Translations under genes and position numbers: made by a program | Assembly (NCBI RefSeq): GCF_030052815.1 | Contig: NC_079493.1 | Coordinates: forward strand, 58,075,191 to 58,139,190 | Source of the DNA: Hevea brasiliensis | Taxonomy: Eukaryota > Streptophyta > Magnoliopsida > Malpighiales > Euphorbiaceae | DNA: 64,000 nt | Direction: 5' to 3' | Notes under the pieces: generated by a model | Databases searched by the model: none | The model's input: the letters and a program-made list of their open reading frames with translations, nothing else | What the model was told of the DNA's origin: nothing | In this document: positions 22,266-33,288 of the stretch, one piece after another | Numbering within the stretch: position 1 is the first letter of the stretch | Layout: every line of letters begins with the position of its first letter

Positions 22266-25200
22266 TGTCACACCCTACCCCTTTGAAAGGCATAACATGA
22301 TCCCATAGTATACCTAATGAATTACCAACTCCGTCTACTGATAACCCATTAAATACACTACAAGGGATTTTAAAAACTTTTCTTACTTCTTTTACAGTGG
22401 TGAGCACTATTTACAGGTATTAAAAACTTTGGTGAACTGAAGTGAAACAACTAACTCATTTGGTTTATTTGGAATTCCTGTAAAAATTTTGGCAAAGTGC
22501 CATCTGTATTTTGGACAAAACAGTTCTTCAGAAAACCTGTAAAAAGCACCTCAAAAATTTTCCAAATCTCAACTTCAATACATTTCTCAACACAACAATT
22601 TATCAACTCAATTCCATAGAAATTTTTCAAAGTCTGAGATAAGGAAATATAATACAATTTTTTTTACAAGTCAAATAACTCATAATTAATTTACAACTTC
22701 AAGGTACAATTTGTATTTACAACTGCTCAAACCAACAACAAAATATACATACAGTGAATATACATTACAGTACAAAATGCCAAATGTGGTATACTCACTA
22801 TACCCAAAAATCTCTCGCTGGCGGTATTAGCAGCCTAGTCTGCTGCCCTATCTGTCTGTCTACCTGCGACAGCAATAAAAAGCTATCGCTGAGACAATGT
22901 CTCAGTGGTGCACAACATTAACTAAATACAAGTTTAAATCGCAATTCATAATTCAAATAAATGATGGATACGTAAAACCATAATTAAATTCAAGACAATA
23001 AATGTCATAAAGAATTTAACACAATATCACATTAAATCTCAGTAGTCGAAACATAGTTAAATTCAAAAGACAGTAAATGTCAATAAGAATTTAAACTCCA
23101 TTTCACAAATTATCAAATCGCATAATAACACAATTTAGTCAAATAATTTAAGAATACAGTGTTGCCAATTCATTCACAACTTAAGCCATGACACAAATTT
23201 CCGATCAATGCCGTGTTGTACACCACGACAAAGCAATCACAACCTCACTAATCGAAATCAATGAGGAAGGGGAGCTAGCTATATAATGAGTACTCATCCG
23301 ATCACCTCAACTGGTAAACCAGAGAGGGAAAAATAAACGATCACGACTCCATAAATGGAGAAGGAAATAAACGATCACAACTCCATAAATGGAGAAGGAA
23401 TGATATGATACTGTCATGCTAAGTGTGAACACAAAATCAATTCCAAACATTTTATTCAAATGATTCGTGAGAATCCAATAATTTCCCAAGTCATAATTTC
23501 ATTCACAAAATGGCAACACAATTCATAATTAACTTCGATTTTCACAAATCACACTAAACCAATTTTTCCACAATTTCAAACCATTTACAATGCTTTTTAA
23601 GCAATGAGTATCCATCAATATCATTCAAACAATTTCTCACAGTTTCAAATCATTTACAATGCTTTTCAAGCAATAAATATCCATTCAAACACATTTCCAC
23701 GATTTAAAACAATAATGTACAAATAGTCAATATTTATTTCAATTGAAAAATTCAAAAGAAATAGTTGTTGTGCACAAACACAATTTAAAATAATAATATA
23801 CAAATATTCAATATTTATTTCAATTGAAAAATTCAAAAGCAATAGCCGTTGTGCACAAACCTCGATGATCGTCTCACTGTCTGGACTCAGTGTTTCCTTC
23901 TCTTTTCCTGAGTCTTTAGTAACTGAGAAACACAATTTGAAGTGTTTCAGTACTAAATTAAATTGTCTCTAACGATAATATTTAGTAAATAATGCACTGA
24001 ACTCAATTTTTCACTTAATCACCTAATATACCGACCCTCGTTGCGTTTTAGGTAAATTAGGTTTTAGTGTCGTTAATATGTCACATTCGATAGGGTTTTA
24101 GGTTTGGTATGTTTTACCAAAGTCATTTCCTTGCTTAGTGCATTTTAATGCAAATTGCTGGATTCCGGGACACTGGTTTGACCTAACTGGACGACCTAGT
24201 TCCCTCAGTTTTCGGGTCTCGGTCAAAACTACAAACTTGTAGATCTAGGTCTTATGGACCGCGGTACAAAATTTCAGATCAATCCGAGTTAAGTAGACCG
24301 AGTTATGGTCATTATACTATTGCTGGTCAAATGGTACCATTTTAGGTCAATTTTAGGTCAAATTGGTCAATTCTGGTTCGGCCAGTTTTTGGACCCGAAC
24401 TTGTGCAAGCTTTTTGACTTGCTTATGGTCATTTCTGGGCTTTGGTGTCTTCATAAGACTTGTAGGTATGGGTCTCAAATATTCATGGTTAAAATTTCAG
24501 GTCAATTGGACCTGGTTTGAGTGAGTTATGGCCTAAACACTCACTGCTGCCCAATTGGTCATTTTTCAGGTCCTAATTGCACCTAATCCGAATTGGTCAT
24601 TTTCTTAGGTCACCTTGCAAGCAGAATTTTAGTATGGTTTCTCAATGAAAGTTGGCACATTTTGTGCCTAGTTTCACCTCAAATTGGTCTCATACCAATT
24701 GAGGTTACACATATAAGGTTATAGGCTAAAATGTACACTGCCCTCACTATGCCTTTCACACCCCACTTCAAACACACATTTAACTTGCAAAGTTTACTTC
24801 CATACCCTACCAATCTGTTTTGGTACATTACCAAAAGCATTATCTACTTTACATTAACATTATTTTGGGCAGATTACCATTACCCTCAACACACCAAATA
24901 TCATTCACAGTTACAATTTCTAATTACCATTACAAACACACCTAACCATTACAAATTTTACATACACTTTACAATATCAATCTACATACATCTCATCAAC
25001 CTTCTAGGTCAATATTCTGCCCACACTTCCTTCAATATATACCATTACTCAAGTGTCCCCAAGCTGCATAAACCATTCTTCAACATCAAAGTGTCATCCA
25101 ATTTACCAATTCCCATCCAAGTGCATAAATCACCATATAAACATGAAATAATTCACTAGGTTACTAATTCATCATGATCAACACCATTTCTCATCAATTA

Positions 25201-26232
25201 TATGCACAAATATCTCATCAAAAACGTGACTCATGGCTGTCCAAAATGAAAACAACAATAACCCTTCAAACTCAAAATTTTCCTTCACCAACCCAACACC
25301 CATAACATGAACATAAACTTTAACAAAGAAGTTCTCAAAAATGCAAACTTACCTTTAATTGTAACTTGCTAAACCTTCACCAAACTTCTCAAATTTGGTA
25401 TCAATATCTTCCTTGTGATGTGTAGACCATTTTTCATGAAGGAACCTAAGTATTTAGAGATGAAAAGAGGGAGTGGATGAAGCTTTCATGCAAACGCCCA
25501 TGGAGTTTCTATTTGGTTCTTCAATTCGGCAATGTTGAATGCAAATGAGGAAGATGGATTATTCAGCTGCATTTTCAGTGTACACATGTCCCACTATGTA
25601 TTTAATTAATCCCCTTAGTGGTCCACAAAAAAATTAAATCATATTTTAAGCTAACTTCCCACTTATTCCACATTTAACCCATGATTTCCACTATTTATTT
25701 TAGGTACCACCAATTTAATTTTTTATTTTATTTTCTAAGTGTAATATTATTTATTTTTAATGGACATTTAGGTCAAAAGACACTTCGGGATGTCAAATGA
25801 CCATAATGCCCCTGTTCGGGTTACGTTCCCGATTTTTCGGTAACACCGTATTTTGTCTGTTTTTTGATTTCTCACTTTTCTTTGTACTAATTATTTAATT
25901 TTTCTTTAATCTTTCTAATGAGATTTATACTTCAATAAGGGTCTATTTATGTCCTAAAAATGTTTTTGTGGTTCCCATGATCCAGGGCTAGTCAACGGTC
26001 CACGCTGTGACTTCCCGGTGCGGTCACCCATCGCTAGGTTTCCGGCTCGCTTAACTTGGTGACATTTCTTTGCTATTATTTTTCCTTTGTTTTTCTTGTA
26101 TTTTCTTTTCTTGTATTTCATTATTTATGTCTCCTCTCTCATATCAAGGTGTGGTTCTAGGCATCCTAGCTGTCCGGACAACACCGGTCCTTTGGAGCGA
26201 TGAGAACGCACTCTAGAACTTAGGGTGTTACA
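22266..26232 (-). repeat. 3' LTR of the nested gypsy element
   Basis: Runs TGTCACACCC...GGGTGTTACA in + coordinates. It contains internal duplications: a ~36-bp unit ('cgatcacgactccataaat') at about 23330-23400 and an ~85-bp unit ('caatatttatttcaattgaa') at about 23705-23860. A perfect hairpin lies at 22889-22905. ORFs in it, such as 24731-25159, are shared by the other LTR but resemble no protein. Confidence 0.93.
22889..22905 (-). promoter_or_regulatory. LTR hairpin (7-bp stem, 3-nt loop)
   Basis: CTGAGAC-AAT-GTCTCAG is a perfect inverted repeat next to GTGGTG; the identical copy in the other LTR is at 29349-29365. It is positionally equivalent to the hairpins at 4544-4561 and 9155-9171 although the stem sequence differs. 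Confidence 0.55.
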
Positions 26233-26250
26233 ATTCTTCCCCCCTTAAAT
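26233..26250 (-). promoter_or_regulatory. polypurine tract of the nested gypsy element
   Basis: The minus strand reads ATTTAAGGGGGGAAGAAT immediately before the 3' LTR, the usual primer for plus-strand DNA. The adjacent minus-strand wording around 'tttcgtggacgaaattt' is the conserved tail of Tekay-type internal regions. Confidence 0.85.
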
Positions 26251-27072
26251 AAATTTCGTCCACGAAATTTTACCCAGTAGTCATCTTACAATAGTCATAC
26301 GTTTATTTTCTCCTTTCTATATGGTCGTAAGACTTTTAACAATCTAATACAATGTTTAATTTGCTTGGATAACCCCAATCTCCTCTTACTATTATGTTGT
26401 CTAATATTTCAGCTCACGTTCCTTCTTGAATGACCCTTGAGGTCATGTTAGAATCATTCATCAGTCATTGGTCCTCTGACCATTCTAATCCATAGTCTTC
26501 CTCACATTCGTAATATTTCTTTGTTACATATGAATCAACTGTTCAAATATCTACTTAGTAACTCTTTTTATCTCACAATATTCTATAACTTACTTCCTTT
26601 TGTCTTGATCAGTAACCTTTCGATATTCTAACTTTTGAGTTTTAGATCCTAAGTAGGATTTTCAAACTTATTTCTAACAATTAAATTACATCACGGCATA
26701 ACTATACCAAAACAGATGCCGTTGGCAACTATTCTCATCTAGATGTACTATCGGGTAGTACGTAGCTCTACACAATAATCTCAAGTTAGTACTGTAATCT
26801 ATAGCTTATTCAATAGATCAAACTTTCCTGTCTTTTATCCTTTTCGAATTCACTGATATCCGAACTTATTCTGATTACAATATCCATTAACAATTACTAA
26901 CAGTAACATCTCTGCCTTCATCTAGAGCAATTCTATTTCTGTAACTTACTTTTACGTCCTCTTGCCTTACATTAAGTAGGCTCGCCAATCAGCTTTATAA
27001 TTTATAGTGTGTCAGGAAATACTTTTCGCTGATAAACTCTTCCCAAACTAATTTCACTTATTATCACAATCC
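26251..27072 (-). other. non-coding internal region of the nested gypsy element
   Basis: About 820 bp between the polypurine tract and the protease. I find no RT, RNase H, integrase or chromodomain wording in any frame. The pol region has been deleted or replaced by unrelated AT-rich sequence. Confidence 0.6.
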
Positions 27073-27300
27073 TTATCCTAAAGGACTAATCACTAATGCA
27101 TCAAAATTTATTTCCCTAACCTCCTGTCCTAGCGGACTTGTTACTAGCACCTCAAAGTCCATTTTTGTACATGGAACCGCAATGCAATCAATGATGCTAG
27201 CACACACATAAGAATGGGTAGAACCCGGATCAAATAACACAAACACATTTTGGTTAAAAGTTGAGAAGGTACCAGCCACAACATCAGATGTCTCTGCCTC
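27073..27300 (-). pseudogene. aspartic protease fragment of the nested gypsy element
   Basis: The minus-strand frame has VFLLFD-type spacing with VLFDPGSTHSYVCASIIDC (active site DPG, as in Tekay proteases) followed by DFEVLVTSPLG. It stops at 27073 after about 70 residues, before the expected ILGMDWL motif, and is separated from gag by a TAG near 27307 in the same frame. It is too short to be a working protease. Confidence 0.75.
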
Positions 27301-27306
27301 TTCTCT

Positions 27307-28538
27307 CTATCTCATGGCATAGACTCTGACTGGAGCACTGTCTTGCTCTGAATGTTTCACTGTGCCTTGGCTGCCTGCTGGGCTACCTCTACCCCTGCCT
27401 CTACCTCTGCTAGGTGGTTGTGAGCTTCTAGTGACAGGGCTTTGAACTGACCCTTCTGCAGTAGTAGGAGGTGGTCCAACTCTGCGACTACTGGTGTAGT
27501 CCTTGGCAAAGTGTCCTGTGCCTCCACAGTTATAACAGGCTCCAATAGCCTTATAGCATATCCCACCATGATATCTTCCACAATTTTCACATTGGCGGGA
27601 ATGGTAGGAATCTCCGGTACTCTGCTGACTAGATAGAGGAGGTTTCTGTCCTGAATGTCTTCCCCTACCAGATTTCTTGCCACCTCTGCTGTGTCCTTCA
27701 TAGTTCTTCCTCTTTCCAGTAGGGCCACTGGAACTCTGTTCTACTGATTTTTCCTCTTTCTCCATCTTTTCTGATTTCTTTTTTTTCAGGAGCAGTCTCA
27801 AACTCAATTCTTTCCAACTCTAGAGCTTGAGAAATAAGTTCAGAGAAGTTAGTGTGTTTGAAGTCGATCACTTGTACTCTGATACTGGGCTTCAAGCCAG
27901 TTTCAAACCTCTTGCATCTCTCCCTGCTGGTAGAGAGTAGACTCACTGCATAATGGCTAAGGCGGGAAAATTCTCTTTCATACTCAGCCACTGATCTGTT
28001 CCCCTGTTTCAGACTTAGGAATTCTTGCAGTTTCTGGTCTACATAAGCATCAGGGACATATTTTTGTCTGAATTCCCTGAGGAAATCATTCCAGGTTAGC
28101 ACTGCTGGTTCTACCAGACTGTGGGGAATGGTTTTCCACCAGTCATAAGCATCCCCCTATAACAACGATATCGAGTATTCAAATCTGAGCTCCTCTATGC
28201 AATGCAGTTTCTTGAATACCCTATCCATCCTTTCTAACCACTGTTCAGCTTCTAGACGATCTACTGTCCCCTTGAACTCTGCAGCCCCATACTTCATCAA
28301 TTTATCATACTGCCTAGTAGGAGACTGTGGTTGTACCACTGGTGTCTGTATTGGGACTTGAGTAGGTACATTACCAGCCATTTGTTGGAACATTGCAGCC
28401 ATTTCTTTGTGACCGAGCGAGGAAAGCTGCAGATCGCTGCGGTGGTCTTCTTGAACCACTAACATTATGTAGGCCTGGGGCATCCCCTTGCACCTCAGCC
28501 TCTATAGACTGATCGACTGAACAATCACCCTCTTCCAT
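27307..28538 (-). pseudogene. gag of the nested gypsy element, broken
   Basis: Tekay-type Gag on the minus strand. The likely ATG is at 28538 (MEEGDCSVDQS), with a frameshift near 28420. The core follows: KYGAAEFKGTVDRLEAEQWL, then a TAG at 28157-28159 where relatives have Gln (LL-x-GDAYDWW), then WNDFLREFRQKYVPDAYVDQ and GNRSVAEYEREFSRLS. A second frameshift falls at a run of eight A (27779-27786). The C-terminal part is basic and Ser/Gly-rich with CENCGRYHGGIC and the zinc knuckle CYNCGGTGHFAKDY, whose last Cys is Tyr. Gag would form the particle; this copy cannot. Confidence 0.85.
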
Positions 28539-28700
28539 ATTCAATGCGAGGATCTTAGCTTTCCTGAATAATAACACAAGGATATTTATTCTCGTTAGTG
28601 CATATTTATACTGTAATGTACTGTATGTATCAAACAATGATATTGAGCAGTTGTACTATGAAGAAAGAACATTCAAATAACAGGTGAAACAGAATTTAAA

Positions 28701-28718
28701 AACTTTGCTCTGATACCA
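28701..28718 (-). promoter_or_regulatory. primer-binding site of the nested gypsy element
   Basis: The minus strand reads TGGTATCAGAGCAAAGTT, the standard plant initiator-Met tRNA primer site, a few bases inside the 5' LTR end. Confidence 0.9.
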
Positions 28719-28726
28719 CTAAAACA

Positions 28727-31700
28727 TGTCACACCCTACCCCTCTGTAAGGCATAACATGATCCCATAGTATAACTAATGAATTACCAACTCCGTCTACT
28801 GATAACCCATTAAATACATTACAAGGGATTTTAAAAACTTTTCTTACTTCTTTTACAGTGGTGAGCACTATTTACAGTATTAAAAACTTTGGTGAATCAA
28901 GTGAAACAACTAACTCATTTGGTTTATTTGGAATTCTGTAAAAATTTTGGCAAAGTGCCATCTGTATTTTGGACAAAGCAGTTCTTGAAAAACTCGTAAA
29001 AGCACCTCAAAAATTTTCCAAATCTCAACTTCAATACATTTCTCAACACAACAATTTATCAACTCAATTCCATAGAAATTTTTCAAAGTCTGAGATAAGG
29101 AAATATAATACAATTTTTTTTACAAGTCAAATAACTCATAATTAATTTACAACTTCAAGGTACAATTTGTATTTACAACTGCTCAAACCAACAACAAAAT
29201 ATACATACAAATGAATATACATTACAAGATTACAAAATGCCAAATGTGGTATACTCACTATACCCAAAAATCTCTCGCTGGCGGTATTAGCAGCCTAGTC
29301 TGCTGCCCTATCTGTCTATCTACCTGCGACAGCAATAAAAAGCTATCGCTGAGACAATGTCTCAGTGGTGCACAACATTAACCAAATACAAGTTTAAATC
29401 GCAATTCATAATTCAAATAAATGATGGATACGTAAAACCATAATTAAATTCAAGACAATAAATGTCATAAAGAATTTAACACAATATCACATTAAATCTC
29501 AGTAGTCGAAACATAGTTAAATTCAAAAGACAGTAAATATCAATAAGAATTTAAACTCCATTTCACAAATTATCAAATCGCATAATAACACAATTTAGTC
29601 AAATAATTTAAGAATACAGTGTTGCCAATTCATTCACAACTTAAGCCATGACACAAATTTCCGATCAATGTCGTGTTGTACACCACGACAAAGCAATCAC
29701 AACCTCACTAATCGAAATCAATGAGGAAGGGGAGCTAGCTATATAATGAGTACTCATCCGATCACCTCAACTGGTAAACCAGAGAGGGAAAAATAAACGA
29801 TCACGACTCCATAAATGGAGAAGGAAATAAACGATCACAACTCCATAAATGGAGAAGGAATGATATGATACTGTAATGCTAAGTGTGAACACAAAATTAA
29901 TTCCAAACATTTTATTCAAATGATTCGTGAGAATCCAATAATTTCCCTAGTCATAATTTCATTCACAAAATGGCAACACAATTCATAATTAACTTCGATT
30001 TTCACAAATCACACTAAACCAATTTTTCCACAATTTCAAACCATTTACAATGCTTTTTAAGCAATGAGTATCCATCAATATCATTAAAACAATTTCTCAC
30101 AGTTTCAAATCATTTACAATGCTTTTCAAGCAATAAATATCCATTCAAACACATTTCCATGATTTAAAACAATAATGTACAAATAGTCAATATTTATTTC
30201 AATTGAAAAATTCAAAAGAAATAGTTGTTGTGCACAAACACAATTTAAAATAATAATATACAAATATTCAATATTTATTTCAATTGAAAAATTCAAAAGC
30301 AATAGCCGTTGTGCACAAACCTCTGATGACTGTCTCCCTGGTCTGGACTCAGTGTTTCCTTCTCTTTTCCTGAGTCTTTAGTAACTGAGAAACACAATTT
30401 GAAGTGTTTCAGTACTAAATTAAATTGTCTCTAACGATAATGTTTGGTAAATAATGCACTGAACTCAATTTTTCACTTAATCACCTAATATACCGACCCT
30501 CGTTGCGTTTTAGGTAAATTAGGTTTTAGTGTCGTTAATATGTCACATTCGATAGGGTTTTAGGTTTGGTATGTTTTACCAAAGTCATTTCCTTGCTTAG
30601 TGCATTTTAATGCAAATTGCTGGATTCCGGGACACTGGTTTGACCTAACCGGACGACCTAGTTCCCTCGGTTTTCGGGTCTCGGTCAAAACTACAAACTT
30701 GTAGATCTAGGTCTTATGGACCGCGGTGCAAAATTTCAGATCAATCCGAGTTAAGTAGACCGAGTTATGGTCATTATACTATTGCTGGTCAAATGGTACC
30801 ATTTTAGGTCAATTTTAGGTCAAATTGGTCAATTCTGGTTCGGCCAGTTTTTGGACCCGAACTTGTGCAAGCTTTTTGACTTGATTATGGTCATTTCTGG
30901 GCTTTGGTGTCTTCATAAGACTTGTAGGTATGGGTCTTAAATATTCATGGTTAAAATTTCAGGTCAATTGGACCTGGTTTGAGTGAGTTATGGCCTAAAC
31001 ACTCACTGCTGCCCAATTGGTCATTTTTCAGGTCCTAATTGCACCTAATCCGAATTGGTCATTTTCTTAGGTCACCTTGCAAGCAGAATTTTGGTATGGT
31101 TTCTCAATGAAAGTTGGCACATTTTGTGCCTAGTTTCACCTCAAATTGGTCTCATACCAATTGAGGTTACACATGTAAGGTTATAGGCTAAAATGTACAC
31201 TGCCCTCACTATGCCTTTCACACCCCACTTCAAACACACATTTAACTTGCAAAGTTTACTTCCATACCCTACCAATCTGTTTTGGTACATTACCAAAAGC
31301 ATTATCTACTTTACATTAACATTATTTTGGGCAGATTACCATTACCCTCAACACACCAAATATCATTCACAATTACAATTTCTAATTACCATTACAAACA
31401 CACCTAACCATTACAAATTTTACATACACTTTACAATATCAATCTACATACATCTCATCAACCTTCTAGGTCAATATTCTGCCCACACTTCCTTCAATAT
31501 ATACCATTACTCAAGTGTCCCCAAGCTGCCGCAAACCATTCTTCAACATCAAAGTGTCATCCAATTTACCAATTCCCATCCAAGTGCATAAATCACCATA
31601 TAAACATGAAATAATTCACTAGGTTACTAATTCATCATGATCAACACCATTTCTCATCAATTATATGCACAAATATCTCATCAAAAACGTGACTCATGGC

Positions 31701-32699
31701 TGTCCAAAATGAAAACAACAATAACCCTTCAAACTCAAAATTTTCCTTCACCAACCCAACACCCATAACATGAACATAAACTTTAACAAAGAAGTTCTCA
31801 AAAATGCAAACTTACCTTTAATTGTAACTTGCTAAACCTTCACCAAACTTCTCAAATTTGGTATCAATATCTTCCTTGTGATGTGTAGACCATTTTTCAT
31901 GAAGGAACCTAAGTATTTAGAGATGAAAAGAGGGAGTGGATGAAGCTTTCATGCAAACGCCCATGGAGTTTCTATTTGGTTCTTCAATTCGGCAATGTTG
32001 AATGCAAATGAGGAAGATGGATTATTCAGCTGCATTTTAAGTGTACACATGTCCCACTATGTATTTAATTAATCCCCTTAGTGGTCCACAAAAAAATTAA
32101 ATCATATTTTAAGCTAACTTCCCACTTATTCCACATTTAACCCATGATTTCCACTATTTATTTTAGGTACCACCAATTTAATTTTTCATTTTATTTTCTA
32201 AGTGTAATATTATTTATTTTTAATGGTCATTTAGGTCAAAAGACACTTCGGGATGTCAAATGACCATAATGCCCCTGTTCGGGTTACGTTCCCGATTTTT
32301 CGGTAACACCGTATTTTGTCTGTTTTTCGATTTCTCACTTTTCTTTGTACTAATTATTTAATTTTTCTTTAATCTTTCTAATGAGATTTATACTTCAATA
32401 AGGGTCTATTTATGTCCTAAAAATGTTTTTCAGGGTTCCCCGCAGTCCAGGGCTAGTCAACGGTCCACGCTGTGACTTCCCGGTGCGGTCACCCATCGCT
32501 AGGTTTCCGGCTCGCTTAACTTGGTGACATTTCTTTGCTATTATTTTTCCTTTGTTTTTCTTGTATTTTCTTTTCTTGTATTTCATTATTTATGTCTCCT
32601 CTCTCATATCAAGGTGTGGTTCTAGGCATCCTAGCTGTCCGGACAACACTGGTCACTAGAGCAGTAGAACGCACTACCAAACTTAGGAGGGGTGTTACA
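28727..32699 (-). repeat. 5' LTR of the nested gypsy element
   Basis: Nearly identical to 22266-26232 along its whole length, including internal duplications and hairpin (29349-29365). Differences are scattered single bases and a few 1-3 bp indels. Confidence 0.93.
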
Positions 32700-32704
32700 G
32701 CTAT

Positions 32705-33112
32705 GGCCATGGTAGCCAAGATAATGTCAAGGAATGGATATGAAGAAGGCAAAGGCCTAGGCGCCACATTACAAGGAATTGTTGAACCTATACCGGCTAT
32801 CCAGAAGGTGGGCCGTTGCGGTTTGGGATATGAGGAAGATGCCCTCATAGATGGACGATTCTAAATTAGGAATAGACTTTGGGATCAGAGATTTGACCAG
32901 AAAATCGGGAGAATGAAAGTAGTCCCGAGAATCACAGAGGTCTTCACTAAACCGGTCATCGAAAATCCGGCAGAGGTTGAAGAATCACCCGATGAACCAT
33001 CTATTGATGTCATCCACTTGGATTCCTTGTATGAGGCTCTGGTCTCGCCAATAGCTGAGGGGCAAGAGTTGGATAACTAGACGGCAGAGGACATCCCTGT
33101 ACTTAATTTCGA
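32705..33112 (+). pseudogene. Ogre protease-RT linker with G-patch motif (exon end)
   Basis: This is the continuation of the protease frame after the nested element. It begins AMVAKIMSRNGYEEGKGLGA and contains QGIVEPIPAIQKVGRCGLGY, a G-patch-like motif known from this position in Ogre elements. G-patches are usually RNA-binding. A TAA at 32862 and a TAG near 33078 interrupt the frame. The exon ends at GA|GTAAAG (33112/33113), where splicing to 33289 is predicted. Confidence 0.7.
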
Positions 33113-33288
33113 GTAAAGTACCTTTAGTTATCTACACTTGATCATTTTGTCTATGGTGACAAGTGTAACATTGTAAATGGACCCTTTTCTTATGTCATAA
33201 ATCTTAATGAATTAATAGCGCATTTATTTCCAATTCTCTTTCCATTTGAATTCCATCCTTATAATATATTCTATTTTCGTTCATTCAG
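33113..33288 (+). other. Ogre pro-pol intron (176 nt)
   Basis: It has donor GTAAAGTA at 33113 and a T-rich acceptor TCGTTCATTCAG ending at 33288. Removing it changes frame 0 to frame 2 and joins the protease/G-patch exon to the RT frame, which is then open without a stop from 33289 to the RT domain. Without splicing, the codon after GAG is TAA, formed by the donor itself. A spliced intron at this position is an established Ogre feature that sets the ratio of Gag-Pro to Gag-Pro-Pol. Confidence 0.8.

Larger units (their letters stand above)
22266..32699 (-). mobile_element. Gag-protease-only gypsy element (Tekay-like), non-autonomous
   Basis: Perfect GCTAT duplications (22261-22265 and 32700-32704) flank two LTRs of 3967 and 3973 bp that are almost identical by eye, so the insertion is recent. 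On the minus strand the 5' LTR is 28727-32699, the primer site 28701-28718, gag and protease 28538-27073, the polypurine tract 26233-26250 and the 3' LTR 22266-26232. The internal part is only about 2.5 kb and I see no RT, RNase H or integrase, so it needs enzymes from a relative. The LTR start (TGTAACACCC) and Gag wording place it near the Tekay chromoviruses. Confidence 0.92.

Noticed and set aside
24731..25159. 142-codon ORF in the nested gypsy LTR, repeated at 31193-31591
   Set aside because: Its presence in both copies follows from near-identical LTRs. It is rich in Tyr, His, Ile and Thr from AC-rich DNA and the two ends differ by frameshift.
27779..27786. Programmed frameshift at the A8 run in the nested gag
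   Set aside because: The shift falls inside gag rather than between gag and pol, and the gene has another shift and stops, so a mutational indel in a homopolymer is simpler.
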